Source: CALOFP01 sp942492635 (GTDB lineage Bacteria; UBP6; UBA1177; CALOFP01). Taken from it: a stretch of 64,000 bases of DNA. Made by a program: the position numbers and the translations under genes. The stretch is from the NCBI GenBank assembly GCA_942492635.1, contig CALOFP010000004.1:186001-250000 (forward strand), written 5' to 3'. Numbering within the stretch: the stretch's first letter is position 1; every line of letters starts with the position of its first letter. Below, piece by piece: positions 42,359 through 50,763 of this stretch. The notes under the pieces were generated by a model. It was not told the origin of the DNA, ran no database searches, and was given only the letters and a program-made list of their open reading frames with translations.

Positions 42359-42726
42359 AAACAGGCTCCTGAAATTTTAAACAATTCCGCCTCACGGTCG
42401 ATCTTTTCCGGATCAGTGTGATTGTTGCGAACCATCTCCTTGAGAGTCTTGAAGCTCTCAATTGACATGTTCTCAAACTGAACACCGAGACCGCCGTTGT
42501 CGTTCCGGCTTACCACACCACTGAGTTCCACGGTAGAGGGAAGGTTCTGCATGGATTGCTGAATGAAAATCTCAATTTTTTCATAAGTTTCAATGGAATT
42601 ATCAGATTCTAGATACATACCCTTCAGACTCAGGTCCCTTACCTTTCCGCTCACTGTTTTTGTTCCGCTTGAAAGAACAGCCTCACAGCAGTAGCGAACT
42701 CTGGTGTTTTTTCTCTTTTCCTTCAT
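42355..42726 (-). CDS. PilZ domain protein (c-di-GMP binding)
   Basis: A 123-residue single PilZ domain. The c-di-GMP motif RxxxR appears in the N-terminal basic stretch KEKRKNTRVRY, followed by DLSLKGMYLE (D/NxSxxG) about 25 residues later. It is therefore a likely c-di-GMP receptor. A diguanylate cyclase with an FHA domain lies about 11 kb away on the same strand. Its target is unknown. It begins 3 nt after the pyrE stop and overlaps the ankyrin gene by 4 nt. Confidence 0.85.
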   Translation of the reverse strand: MKEKRKNTRVRYCCEAVLSSGTKTVSGKVRDLSLKGMYLESDNSIETYEKIEIFIQQSMQNLPSTVELSGVVSRNDNGGLGVQFENMSIESFKTLKEMVRNNHTDPEKIDREAELFKISGACL

Positions 42727-42729
42727 GAG

Positions 42730-43407
42730 TTACTCCGTTGCGCCGTAAATCCTGTAATAATCTTCGATCCTCTCTTTCATAGTATCGTCGATGATTACCC
42801 TGTTGGCAAGCTGTCTGTTGTGGAGGCACTCTACAACATCGTCCATTGTGACGATTGCCGTTGTCTTCATGCCGAACTTCTCCCTGATTTCAGTGAGAGC
42901 AGTTTTTTCACCCTTTCCTCGCTCCATTCTGTTGACGGACACAACAAGGCCGGCGAGATCGACATCCCCCTGAGCCTGGAGAATAGGAACTGTTTCATAA
43001 ATCGAAGTTCCGGCTGTAGTTACATCCTCGATGATTACGACTCTGTCGCCGCTTTTAATTTTGTGGCCTACAAGGCTGCCGCCTTCGCCGTGATCCTTGG
43101 CTTCCTTGCGGTTGAAGCAGAATGCTGTGTCCTTTCCGTAGAGACGGTTGAGAGCCATGGACACCGTTACGACAAGGGGAATTCCCTTGTATGCCGGCCC
43201 GAAGAGGACATCGAAATCGAGACCGATGGAATCGTGAATAGCTTTTGCGTAGAATTCGCCGAGCTTTTCGATCTGTGATCCCATGCGATATTTTCCGGTG
43301 TTCACGAAAAATGGAGTTTTTCTACCGCTTTTCGTAGTGAAATCGCCGAAGGTAAGTACTTCGGATTCCACCATAAATTCAATAAATTCCTTTTTGTAAG
43401 CTTCCAT
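42730..43407 (-). CDS. pyrE: Orotate phosphoribosyltransferase
   Basis: A 225-residue enzyme that joins orotate and PRPP to OMP in pyrimidine synthesis. The PRPP-binding loop is VVIIEDVTTAGTS; GPAYKGIPLV and the flexible loop FNRKEAKDHGEGG are also present. ATG 43407 is preceded by AGGAGGTGACA, an excellent ribosome site; an in-frame ATG ten codons upstream lies before it. The next enzyme of the pathway, pyrF, is at 55082 on the other strand. The co-operon genes (PilZ, ankyrin, SDR) are unrelated in function. Confidence 0.96.
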   Translation of the reverse strand: MEAYKKEFIEFMVESEVLTFGDFTTKSGRKTPFFVNTGKYRMGSQIEKLGEFYAKAIHDSIGLDFDVLFGPAYKGIPLVVTVSMALNRLYGKDTAFCFNRKEAKDHGEGGSLVGHKIKSGDRVVIIEDVTTAGTSIYETVPILQAQGDVDLAGLVVSVNRMERGKGEKTALTEIREKFGMKTTAIVTMDDVVECLHNRQLANRVIIDDTMKERIEDYYRIYGATE

Positions 43408-43522
43408 TGTCACCTCCTGAGTTGCTAAAGTCTTCATAAATATACAGAAATAGTTGTTCGATGGAAATTATTTTTCGGCATGGTTATTGCAAGATAAATC
43501 CGGAACGTTTCAGGGGGCTTAA

Positions 43523-44101
43523 ATGCTGAGAGGCTCAATCTTTGCTGTGATGATTTTGTTCACGCAGATAATTTTTTGTGAAAGTTTGCTGGAAAATGTG
43601 GACTGCGGCTTTTACGGCTCGCTTGGAGTCAGGGGAGCTCGGATAGACAACAGTTCCGCCATGCTTTTGACGCCGTCAATAAACCTTCTTGTCAAACCGC
43701 ATGAAGATCATGTTTTTTCCTCAGGTCTGGAATTGAACTATCTGGTCACGAATACCACGACGGAAACTTCACCCTATCGTGACGGAATGCAGTACGGCTA
43801 CGGCGGAGTGAGGATCGGTTACACGCCGTTCTACAGCTTCATCGTCCATCCGACAGTTTCGCTTCTTGTGGGCGGAGGCAGTGTGAAAACAGAGGAAAAA
43901 GATGTTCTTCATACTGAAATTGAAGATGAATTCTTTCTTCTTGAGCCGGAGCTTGATGTTGAAGTCAATATCACCTCTTTTTTTCGAATTTCAGGTTTTG
44001 TTAGTTACAGATTTTTAATGAGTGTGGATCATCCAACATTGAAATCAGCTGATCTTGACGGAATTTCCGGTGGTCTCAAGCTGAATTTCGGTAGTTTTTA
44101 A
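43523..44101 (+). CDS. Outer-membrane beta-barrel-like protein, function unknown
   Basis: A 192-residue exported protein. After a signal peptide (to about residue 20) alternating hydrophobic strands suggest a small beta-barrel (YGYGGVRIGYTPFYSFIVHP, ISGGLKLNFGSF). The C-terminal phenylalanine is a common outer-membrane insertion signal. AGGGGG precedes the ATG. It is divergent from pyrE and convergent with the aldolase gene. No specific family recognised. Confidence 0.65.
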   Translation: MLRGSIFAVMILFTQIIFCESLLENVDCGFYGSLGVRGARIDNSSAMLLTPSINLLVKPHEDHVFSSGLELNYLVTNTTTETSPYRDGMQYGYGGVRIGYTPFYSFIVHPTVSLLVGGGSVKTEEKDVLHTEIEDEFFLLEPELDVEVNITSFFRISGFVSYRFLMSVDHPTLKSADLDGISGGLKLNFGSF

Positions 44102-44117
44102 AGTTGGTTACAAATAA

Positions 44118-44133
44118 AGTTTCACGTGGAACA
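44118..44133. promoter_or_regulatory. parS-like ParB-binding site 3
   Basis: AGTTTCACGTGGAACA matches the parS consensus at 14 of 16 positions, in the intergenic gap between convergent genes. Confidence 0.7.
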
Positions 44134-44395
44134 TGATGTGAAGACATTCCATGAAAAAATAGCATATTGATTCTCACGACTGAGTGAAACCGTGTTTATA
44201 GACTTTTCATTTCGTCTTCTAAAAGACCTGTTGTCTCAACTATGATCTTTATATCCAATCCATTTCCCTTAAGTTTTTTGGCTATATTCTTTTTTTTCGA
44301 TTTTTCCTTTTTCTTTCCATGTTCTTGCAAGAGTGTCAGAATTTCAATCTCTTCCGAAAAGAGGTTTACAGAGAGTAAGGATTAAAAATAGCGGA

Positions 44396-45415
44396 CTATC
44401 TCAACAGGTTTGAAAGTGACGTGATGAATTGATCAACATCCCCTTTTGTCGTGTCAAAAGAGGTCATTAAACGAACTTCATTTTTGTCTTCATCAACAGT
44501 GTAAAAGTGGAATTTTTCCTGCATCGGTGTAATTACTTCTCTCGGCATTGTTACGAAAACGGCGTTGGATTGCACTTTTTGAGTAATTTTAATCTTCGAG
44601 AATAATTTGAGTCTTTCAGCAAAGTAGTCCGCCATCTTATTTGCGTGTTCTGCATTTTCTTTCCAGAGATTTGATGAAATGTAGCATTCGAACTGAGCTG
44701 AAATAAACCGCATTTTCGAAAATAGTTGTGTCGACTGCTTTCTGACAAAGGGCACGATGTTTGATACCATTGAATCTTTCACCATCAGAACTTCCCCGAA
44801 TAGAAGACCGTTCTTTGTTCCTCCGAAAGAAAAAAGGTCCACATCCTTCACCATTTCAGCAGGATCGATTCCAAGATGCACTAAAGCGTTGGCAAGTCTG
44901 GCACCGTCCATGTAGATAAGCAGATTTTTACCGTCAGCAAATTCCCTCAGCTTTCGTATTTCCTCGGGAGTGTAAACCGTTCCGAACTCCGTTGCCTGGC
45001 TGATATAGATAAGGGAAGGTTGACTTTTGTGCTGGTCCAGCCTGTTTCTGAAAAGCGGTTTGATGCGTTCTGAATCGAGTTTTCCGTCTTCTGTAGGAAA
45101 TATGCTGATTTTACAACCTGAAAGTTTTTCAGGGGCGCCGCATTCATCGCTGTTGATGTGAGAAGCGTCGGTGGCAAAAACAGTGTTGAATGAGCGGGTT
45201 ACCGAGCAAATCGCAACTGTGTTGGTACCTGTTCCGTTGAACAGGAAAAAGGGTTCGAATCTATTACCGAAAAGTTTTCTTATGGAATTTTTTGCGGCTT
45301 CAGTGTACTTATCCTCACCGTAAGCTGGAACATGCCCGGTGTTCGCCTTTGAAATTGCTTCGATTATATGGGGATGAACTCCTGAATAGTTATCGCTTCC
45401 GAAATATCTTTCCAT
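44396..45415 (-). CDS. Low-specificity L-threonine aldolase-type PLP enzyme
   Basis: A 339-residue fold type I PLP enzyme of the beta-eliminating-lyase family that splits threonine to glycine and acetaldehyde. The PLP lysine is in LFSFGGTKNGLLFGEV; DGARLANAL and FNGTGTNTVA are family motifs. AGGAGG lies upstream of the ATG. It stands alone, convergent with the beta-barrel gene and divergent from msrAB. Related enzymes act on other beta-hydroxy amino acids, so specificity is a family inference. Confidence 0.9.
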   Translation of the reverse strand: MERYFGSDNYSGVHPHIIEAISKANTGHVPAYGEDKYTEAAKNSIRKLFGNRFEPFFLFNGTGTNTVAICSVTRSFNTVFATDASHINSDECGAPEKLSGCKISIFPTEDGKLDSERIKPLFRNRLDQHKSQPSLIYISQATEFGTVYTPEEIRKLREFADGKNLLIYMDGARLANALVHLGIDPAEMVKDVDLFSFGGTKNGLLFGEVLMVKDSMVSNIVPFVRKQSTQLFSKMRFISAQFECYISSNLWKENAEHANKMADYFAERLKLFSKIKITQKVQSNAVFVTMPREVITPMQEKFHFYTVDEDKNEVRLMTSFDTTKGDVDQFITSLSNLLR

Positions 45416-45548
45416 TTTTAACCTCCTTTGTTGACCAAATTCTTATTATTGTATGCAAATAACTGTTCGAAATAAAGAATTCACCTGCATTGGTACCCCC
45501 GGAAGTTGTATAATAAAAAAAGGGTCAATCATAAAAAGGGGGATTGAT

Positions 45549-46613
45549 ATGAACAGCGTTTATTTTACAGCCTCATTAATGTTCTGTGCGTCACTTTATT
45601 CCGGAGGGCTTTCCATGGCTACCTTTGCCGGCGGCTGTTTCTGGTGTATGGAGTCTCCTTTTGAGAAAACGGAAGGTGTTGTCGAAGTGATAAGCGGATA
45701 CACGGGAGGGACAACGGAAAATCCAACTTACGAGGAGGTCTCTTCCGGTTCAACCGGGCATTATGAGGCGGTAAGAATTATTTTCGATCCCGAAAAGGTT
45801 TCCTACAGTCAGCTTCTGGAAATTTTCTGGAGACAGATAGATCCCACAGATGGCGGAGGTCAGTTTGTAGACAGGGGAAAGCAGTACGGAAGTGCAATTT
45901 TCTTCCACACGCAAGAGCAAAAGAAAGAGGCAATTGAGTCAAAAGATTTGTTAATAAAAACCGGCAGATTTGATAAGCCGATTGTAACGGAAATTGTTCA
46001 GGCAGGAGAGTTTTATCCAGCTGAAGACTATCACCAGGATTACTATAAAAAGAATCCTGTCAGGTACAGAATTTACAGGTTCGGATCGGGTCGTGATCGG
46101 TTTCTTGAAAGGTTCTGGAAGGATGCTCCCAAGATAGCGATCGAAAGGAAAGAAGGAAACTGGAAAAATTTTAAAAAGCCATCAGTAGAAGAGCTTAGGG
46201 AAAGACTTTCTCCGCTTCAATTTCGAGTGACACAGGAGGAAGGCACAGAGCCGGCATTCAAGAACGAGTATTGGGATAACAAGGAGGAGGGGATATATGT
46301 AGATGTTGTTTCCGGTGAGCCGCTTTTTATTTCGAGGGACAAGTTCGATTCCGGGACAGGATGGCCCAGCTTTACAAAGCCGATCCGGAAGGATGTTGTT
46401 GTTGAGAAAATCGATCGTGCCCTTTTTATGACACGAACCGAAGTTCGGAGCGCCATTTCCGATTCCCACCTGGGACATGTTTTCAACGACGGTCCGCCGC
46501 CTCATGGACTACGTTACTGCATCAATTCCGCAGCTTTACGATTCATCAGCAGGGAGAATATGAAAAAGGAGGGTTACGGTGAATTGCTTGAGTTGTTTGA
46601 GGAGGATAAATGA
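45549..46613 (+). CDS. msrAB: Exported MsrA-MsrB methionine sulfoxide reductase fusion
   Basis: A 354-residue bifunctional repair enzyme. A short hydrophobic N-terminus (residues 1-22) suggests export or membrane anchoring. MsrA follows with GGCFWCMESPF. From about residue 205 the MsrB half has the catalytic cysteine in RYCINSAALRF and the GTGWPSFTKP loop. The two CxxC zinc pairs of many MsrB proteins are absent (YVDVVSGEPLF), so this is the zinc-free form. ATG 45549 has AGGGGGA upstream; a start 32 codons earlier has no ribosome site. It is coupled by a 4-nt overlap to an AlkC-like gene. Confidence 0.93.
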   Translation: MNSVYFTASLMFCASLYSGGLSMATFAGGCFWCMESPFEKTEGVVEVISGYTGGTTENPTYEEVSSGSTGHYEAVRIIFDPEKVSYSQLLEIFWRQIDPTDGGGQFVDRGKQYGSAIFFHTQEQKKEAIESKDLLIKTGRFDKPIVTEIVQAGEFYPAEDYHQDYYKKNPVRYRIYRFGSGRDRFLERFWKDAPKIAIERKEGNWKNFKKPSVEELRERLSPLQFRVTQEEGTEPAFKNEYWDNKEEGIYVDVVSGEPLFISRDKFDSGTGWPSFTKPIRKDVVVEKIDRALFMTRTEVRSAISDSHLGHVFNDGPPPHGLRYCINSAALRFISRENMKKEGYGELLELFEEDK

Positions 46614-47716
46614 AGAAAAAGGCCGAGGGAGTGCCGAAAGATACTCCTGAGAAAAATATTATCGGAGCTGTTATCAAATCCGTCAGGGAAGTGATTTCGA
46701 ATTTTGATGAAGAAAATTTCCGCCTGGAAATCGATTCCTCCGGCTATTTTGAAGCTGGAATGCAACAACAGTTCAGGATAATGTCAGGTGTTCTACTGGA
46801 ATTTTCTGAAGGAATGGTTGACGATCTCATAAAAGCTCTCAGTGAAAGCGAAATGGAGCGGGTGAGGGGAGTTGCTCCCAATGTAGCGCTTTACGGGTCC
46901 GATACCCTTTCTGAAAAACTCCGGAGACTTCGTTTTACAGCGTCAGTTACAGGCACTTGGCCGCGGGAAATGAGCTGCAGTATGCTGCACAAAATTTTTG
47001 TGGAAAAGGGAGTTCAGCATGTGCTTCCTGCTGTTATCGAATGGGCGGACAATGACAACGAAGGTGTGCGGAGAACTCTTTCCGAAGCTCTCCGACCGAG
47101 ACTTATGATGGAGGCCCATCTAGAAGAGGAAAAACGGGATCCTACGATCCTGAAAGGTGTGCTGTGGAAACTGATGGATGATGAATCCGAATATGTCAGA
47201 AGGAGCGTCGCCAACTGTCTCAACGATATTTCCAAAGACAATCCGAAAACTGTAATAGGCTGGGCGAAAGAGGCGATGAGTTCGGATAGGATTCCGCTTT
47301 TCAAAACAGCTCTCAGAACACTTCTGAAAGATGGAAACGGTGAAGTTCTCAAACTTTTGGGGTATGAAAATGCTTCAACATTTTTAATCGAGTGGGAAAA
47401 TACAGTTCCAGCGGAAGTTGAAATTGACAATGAAATACCGATTACTGTCTTTCTTAAAAACGGAAGCGATAAAAAAAGCGAATTACTTGTCCTGATCAAC
47501 ATGGAATCACCCGGAAAGAATAGGATCAGGAGCAAGATCTACAAGATTGCCGATTTTACTCTCCAAGGTCGAGAGGAGAAGATTATCACGAGAAAAATTC
47601 CATTTTCCAATAGATCGGGAGAGGAGAAACTTGCCGGTATTTATCACCTCAACCTTATCGTGAACGGTAGATTGATAGAACGAAGATCGATGGTTTATAG
47701 GGGCAAAAACAGGTAA
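46610..47716 (+). CDS. AlkC-like DNA alkylation repair glycosylase with Ig-like C-terminal domain
   Basis: A 368-residue HEAT-like repeat protein. Central repeats carry the AlkC pattern: GVRRTLSEALRPRL, then SEYVRRSVANCLNDISKDNP and ALRTLLKDGNGEVLKLLGY. From about residue 265 to the end the sequence is beta-rich (EIDNEIPITVFLKNGSD ... LAGIYHLNLIVNG) and fits the immunoglobulin-like domain found in some AlkC proteins. The family removes 3-methyl purines from DNA. GGAGG is upstream of the ATG, which overlaps the msrAB stop by 4 nt. Confidence 0.85.
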   Translation: MKKKAEGVPKDTPEKNIIGAVIKSVREVISNFDEENFRLEIDSSGYFEAGMQQQFRIMSGVLLEFSEGMVDDLIKALSESEMERVRGVAPNVALYGSDTLSEKLRRLRFTASVTGTWPREMSCSMLHKIFVEKGVQHVLPAVIEWADNDNEGVRRTLSEALRPRLMMEAHLEEEKRDPTILKGVLWKLMDDESEYVRRSVANCLNDISKDNPKTVIGWAKEAMSSDRIPLFKTALRTLLKDGNGEVLKLLGYENASTFLIEWENTVPAEVEIDNEIPITVFLKNGSDKKSELLVLINMESPGKNRIRSKIYKIADFTLQGREEKIITRKIPFSNRSGEEKLAGIYHLNLIVNGRLIERRSMVYRGKNR

Positions 47717-47742
47717 TTCCTTTGCAAAACGTGACGTGTGTA

Positions 47743-47862
47743 CCTCCCCTCTTTTTTAAAGAGGGGCAGGGGGAGTTATTCTGATATATAAATAAAAACA
47801 AGCGAAACCAGAAGGTTGAGTAATTGTTTGTTTAAATAACTCCCCTTTGAAATAAAGGGGTA
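47743..47862. mobile_element. MITE-like element with terminal hairpins
   Basis: The left end folds as CCCCTCTTT/AAAGAGGGG (47746-47766) and the right end as CCCCTTT/AAAGGGG (47842-47860). An 11-bp perfect inverted repeat, GGGGAGTTATT (47770-47780) and AATAACTCCCC (47835-47845), joins them. TA dinucleotides flank both ends, as for Tc1/IS630-type elements. No transposase is encoded. Confidence 0.45.
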
Positions 47863-47888
47863 GCTTTTAACAAATACCAATATTTCGA

Positions 47889-47931
47889 TTCCGTTTCCAA
47901 TCCGACCTCAAAAAAATATCCTGGCCGATTC
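47889..47931 (+). repeat. Dispersed intergenic repeat, copy 2
   Basis: Matches 4588-4630 at 38 of 43 positions. Lies just after the MITE-like structure. Confidence 0.6.
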
Positions 47932-48256
47932 AGCCGCTAATTTGTCTCCAATATTTTTAATTTTGGAAATTCAGAGACTGTGACGGCTTCGATATCTTTT
48001 TATTGATGAATTTAGCCGCTGATTTAGGGTGTGAAAAGTTTTTACAGGTCTCTGAAATCCTGTCGCTTTTGTGAGTTCGTGTATATATGTATAGGGAAAT
48101 AAGCCCTCCTCCAGCTCCCATTACAATGAGGGCGGACCTAAATGGTGTGTTTACACACACCGCTGCAATCCTTCCACTTCGGCGTTTGGTTGTTTCAGGG
48201 TTCCAGGGAAGGGTCGACACGCCGCCGACCCTACGGTGATTTTTCGGAAAAAGGTG

Positions 48257-49621
48257 TTATTTTGTGGTGAAGTACTCGTCCACGAGCTTCTCTGCCACTC
48301 CGATGTAGGTCGCCGGAGTGAGCTTTTTCATGCGTTCTTTCATTTCCTCGGGAACTTTTTCCAGGGAGTCTATGAAACGCACGAGATCGGCTTCTGTTAT
48401 CTTTTTTCCTCTTGTGAGCTCTTTGAGTTTCTCATACGGATTTTCTTCGTTGTAGACACGCATGGCTGTCTGAATCGGTTCCGCGAGAAGTTCAAGGTTG
48501 TTCATGAGGTCCTTCTCCATTGCTTCGGGATTGATATCCAGCTTGGAGATTCCCTTCTTTGTGCTCTTGAGGGCGATGAAGAGGTAGCCGAAAAGCGATC
48601 CGAGATTCCTGAGAACTGTGGAATCGGTAAGATCCCTCTGGAATCTGGAGTTGAGAAGCTTCACTGCGAGATGCTCCATCATGGAGATGGCTATTCCGAG
48701 GTTTCCTTCGCTGTTTTCGAAATCGATCGGATTTACCTTGTGAGGCATTGTGGAGCTGCCGACTTCGCCTGCTTTCAATTTCTGCTTGAAGTAGCCGAAG
48801 GAGATGTAGCCCCAGATATCGCGATCAAAATCGATCAGGATTGAAGATACACGGATAAGCACGTGAAGCATTTCGGAGATGTAGCTGTATGGATTGATCT
48901 GGGTTGTGAATGCGAGCGGCATTGCGCCGAGGTTCTTCTTTACGAAGTTCCTTCCCGCTTCGATCCAGTCGATATCGGGGAAAACGAACTGGTGGGCGTT
49001 GTAGTTTCCTGTCGCACCGTTCATTTTCGCTTCGATGGGCGTATTCTCAAGGGCGTTGATCTCCTTTTTGATGCGCCATGCGAAGTTTACGAACTCCTTG
49101 CCCATTGTGGTGGGACTTGCGGGCTGGCCGTGTGTACGGGACATGAGCGGCATGGAGCGATACTCCTTTGCCTGTGTCTCGATATCCTCAAGTACGCTTC
49201 TGAGAAGCTCTACGGCGAGCATGCGTCCTCTCTTGAGCATGAGAGCGTAGGATGTGTTGTTTATGTCCTCGGATGTGCAGGAGAAGTGAACCCACTCCTT
49301 GATGTCCGAAAGACCCAGGTCGTCCAGCTGCCTTTTGATGTAGTACTCAACGGCTTTTACGTCGTGGTTTGTCGTTCTTTCGATCTCCTTGACCATCATT
49401 GCGGATTCCGGGTTGAATCCGTCGAAAATGGTGTTGATGGACTCTATGTCCCTCTCCTTGAGCTGGAAAAGTCCGAGATCTGTGCTGAGGAACTTGAGCC
49501 ATTCAAGCTCGACAAACAACCTGTGACGAATAAGTCCGTACTCCGAAAAAACATTTGTAAGTTCTTCGGTGTGGCGTGAGTAACGGCCGTCGAGGACCGA
49601 AAGCGCCTTAATCCTGTTCAT
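48257..49621 (-). CDS. purB: Adenylosuccinate lyase
   Basis: A 454-residue lyase of the fumarase superfamily. It acts twice in purine synthesis, on SAICAR and on adenylosuccinate. The signature loop is GEVGSSTMPHKVNPIDFENS, with the catalytic serine; SRTHGQPASPTT holds the other catalytic region. Normal length. It is the last gene of the large minus-strand unit beginning with prmA, 12 nt after the aminopeptidase gene. Confidence 0.97.
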   Translation of the reverse strand: MNRIKALSVLDGRYSRHTEELTNVFSEYGLIRHRLFVELEWLKFLSTDLGLFQLKERDIESINTIFDGFNPESAMMVKEIERTTNHDVKAVEYYIKRQLDDLGLSDIKEWVHFSCTSEDINNTSYALMLKRGRMLAVELLRSVLEDIETQAKEYRSMPLMSRTHGQPASPTTMGKEFVNFAWRIKKEINALENTPIEAKMNGATGNYNAHQFVFPDIDWIEAGRNFVKKNLGAMPLAFTTQINPYSYISEMLHVLIRVSSILIDFDRDIWGYISFGYFKQKLKAGEVGSSTMPHKVNPIDFENSEGNLGIAISMMEHLAVKLLNSRFQRDLTDSTVLRNLGSLFGYLFIALKSTKKGISKLDINPEAMEKDLMNNLELLAEPIQTAMRVYNEENPYEKLKELTRGKKITEADLVRFIDSLEKVPEEMKERMKKLTPATYIGVAEKLVDEYFTTK

Positions 49622-49633
49622 ACTGTAAACTCC

Positions 49634-50752
49634 TTACTTTAGATTATCCGGGTTAAGCGGTTCCAGTTCCGGTACCACAAAGAGTCCGTCCTTTCTTATG
49701 AGTCTGTCGTCGAAGTAGATTTCTCCGCCGCCGAACTCCGGTGTCTGAATGAGAACGAGATCCCAGTGGATTGCCGATTTGTTTCCGTTGTCGCACTCGT
49801 CATATGCGCGACCCGGTGTGAAGTGGATGGAACCTGATATTTTTTCATCGAAGAGGATGTCAACCATCGGTTTTGTGATGTAGGGGTTGACTCCGAAGGC
49901 GAACTCACCGACGTAACGTGCTCCCTCATCCGTGTTGAATATCTCTTCAAGTTTATCTTTGTTGCTTCCGTCGACATCTACTATTTTTCCGTCCTTGAAT
50001 GTGAGGACTACCTTCTCGAACTTTGTTCCGAGGTAGATTGATGGAGTGTTGTACTCGATAACGCCGTTTACGGAATCCTTAACGGGAGCCGTGAAGATTT
50101 CTCCGTCCGGGATGTTGTACTTTCCGGAACATTTTATCGGAGGAAGTCCCTTGATCGAGAATGTGAGATCGGTTTTTCCGGGCCCCTTGATGTGAACCTT
50201 GTCGGTTTTCTTTATGAGCTCTGCCATTCCGTCCATTGCTCTGTCCATTTTGGAGTAGTCGAGAGTGCAGACGTTGAAGAAGAAATCCTCGAAAGCCTCG
50301 GAGGAGAGTTCGGCAGCCTGGGCGTAACCGGGTGTCGGGAATGCCAGACCACACCATTTCTTGTTGCTTACGATCTCTTCGGAAACAGCCTTGCGGTACT
50401 TCTGCATGATGTTCATCATTTGGGACGGTTCGATGTCGTTCATTTCGTACTTGTTGTCCATGGCCCTGATGCCGATATAGGCATCCATCATCTTTACCTT
50501 TTCAAGTTCTGTCTTCTTGAGGATTTCCAGCATCGGATCCTTGGCATGCTTGTAGATTTTCCTCTGAATCTTCTGTGTGTTGAGTGTCACGAAGGGGTGT
50601 GCTCCCTTTTCTGCAGCAACCTCAACAAGCTCTTCGACAAGCGGATAGGCTTCGGTGTCTACCGCACTGATCATGATTTTCTCATCCTTTTTAAGATCGG
50701 TTGAGTAGTTGATAAGCAGTTCGGCAAGTTTCCTGACTCTGGGATCTTTCAT
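49634..50752 (-). CDS. M29-family aminopeptidase
   Basis: A 372-residue dimetal aminopeptidase (AmpS/aminopeptidase T type). Likely metal-binding residues are visible in NIPDGEIF, GEFAFGVNP, GSIHFTPGRAYDEC and HWDLV. No signal peptide, so cytoplasmic. It probably trims free peptides. It follows the helical-protein gene by 11 nt and precedes purB. Confidence 0.92.
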   Translation of the reverse strand: MKDPRVRKLAELLINYSTDLKKDEKIMISAVDTEAYPLVEELVEVAAEKGAHPFVTLNTQKIQRKIYKHAKDPMLEILKKTELEKVKMMDAYIGIRAMDNKYEMNDIEPSQMMNIMQKYRKAVSEEIVSNKKWCGLAFPTPGYAQAAELSSEAFEDFFFNVCTLDYSKMDRAMDGMAELIKKTDKVHIKGPGKTDLTFSIKGLPPIKCSGKYNIPDGEIFTAPVKDSVNGVIEYNTPSIYLGTKFEKVVLTFKDGKIVDVDGSNKDKLEEIFNTDEGARYVGEFAFGVNPYITKPMVDILFDEKISGSIHFTPGRAYDECDNGNKSAIHWDLVLIQTPEFGGGEIYFDDRLIRKDGLFVVPELEPLNPDNLK

Positions 50753-50763
50753 CTTTTCCTCCT

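Larger units (their letters stand above)
47717..48256. other. Repeat-rich intergenic region
   Basis: A 540-nt gap between convergent genes. It contains a MITE-like inverted-repeat structure (47743-47862), a dispersed-repeat copy (47889-47931) and two further hairpins: GGTGTGT/ACACACC (48144-48161) and AGGGTCG/CGACCCT (48210-48232). An open frame on the minus strand (47957-48220) is formed from these repeats and is not a gene. It looks like a landing zone for small repeats. Confidence 0.65.

Noticed and set aside
47957..48220. 87-codon minus-strand open frame
   Set aside because: Built from hairpins and repeat sequence; no ribosome site.
48875..48890. CACGTG-containing sequence inside purB as a fifth parS
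   Set aside because: Only about 10 of 16 positions match the consensus.
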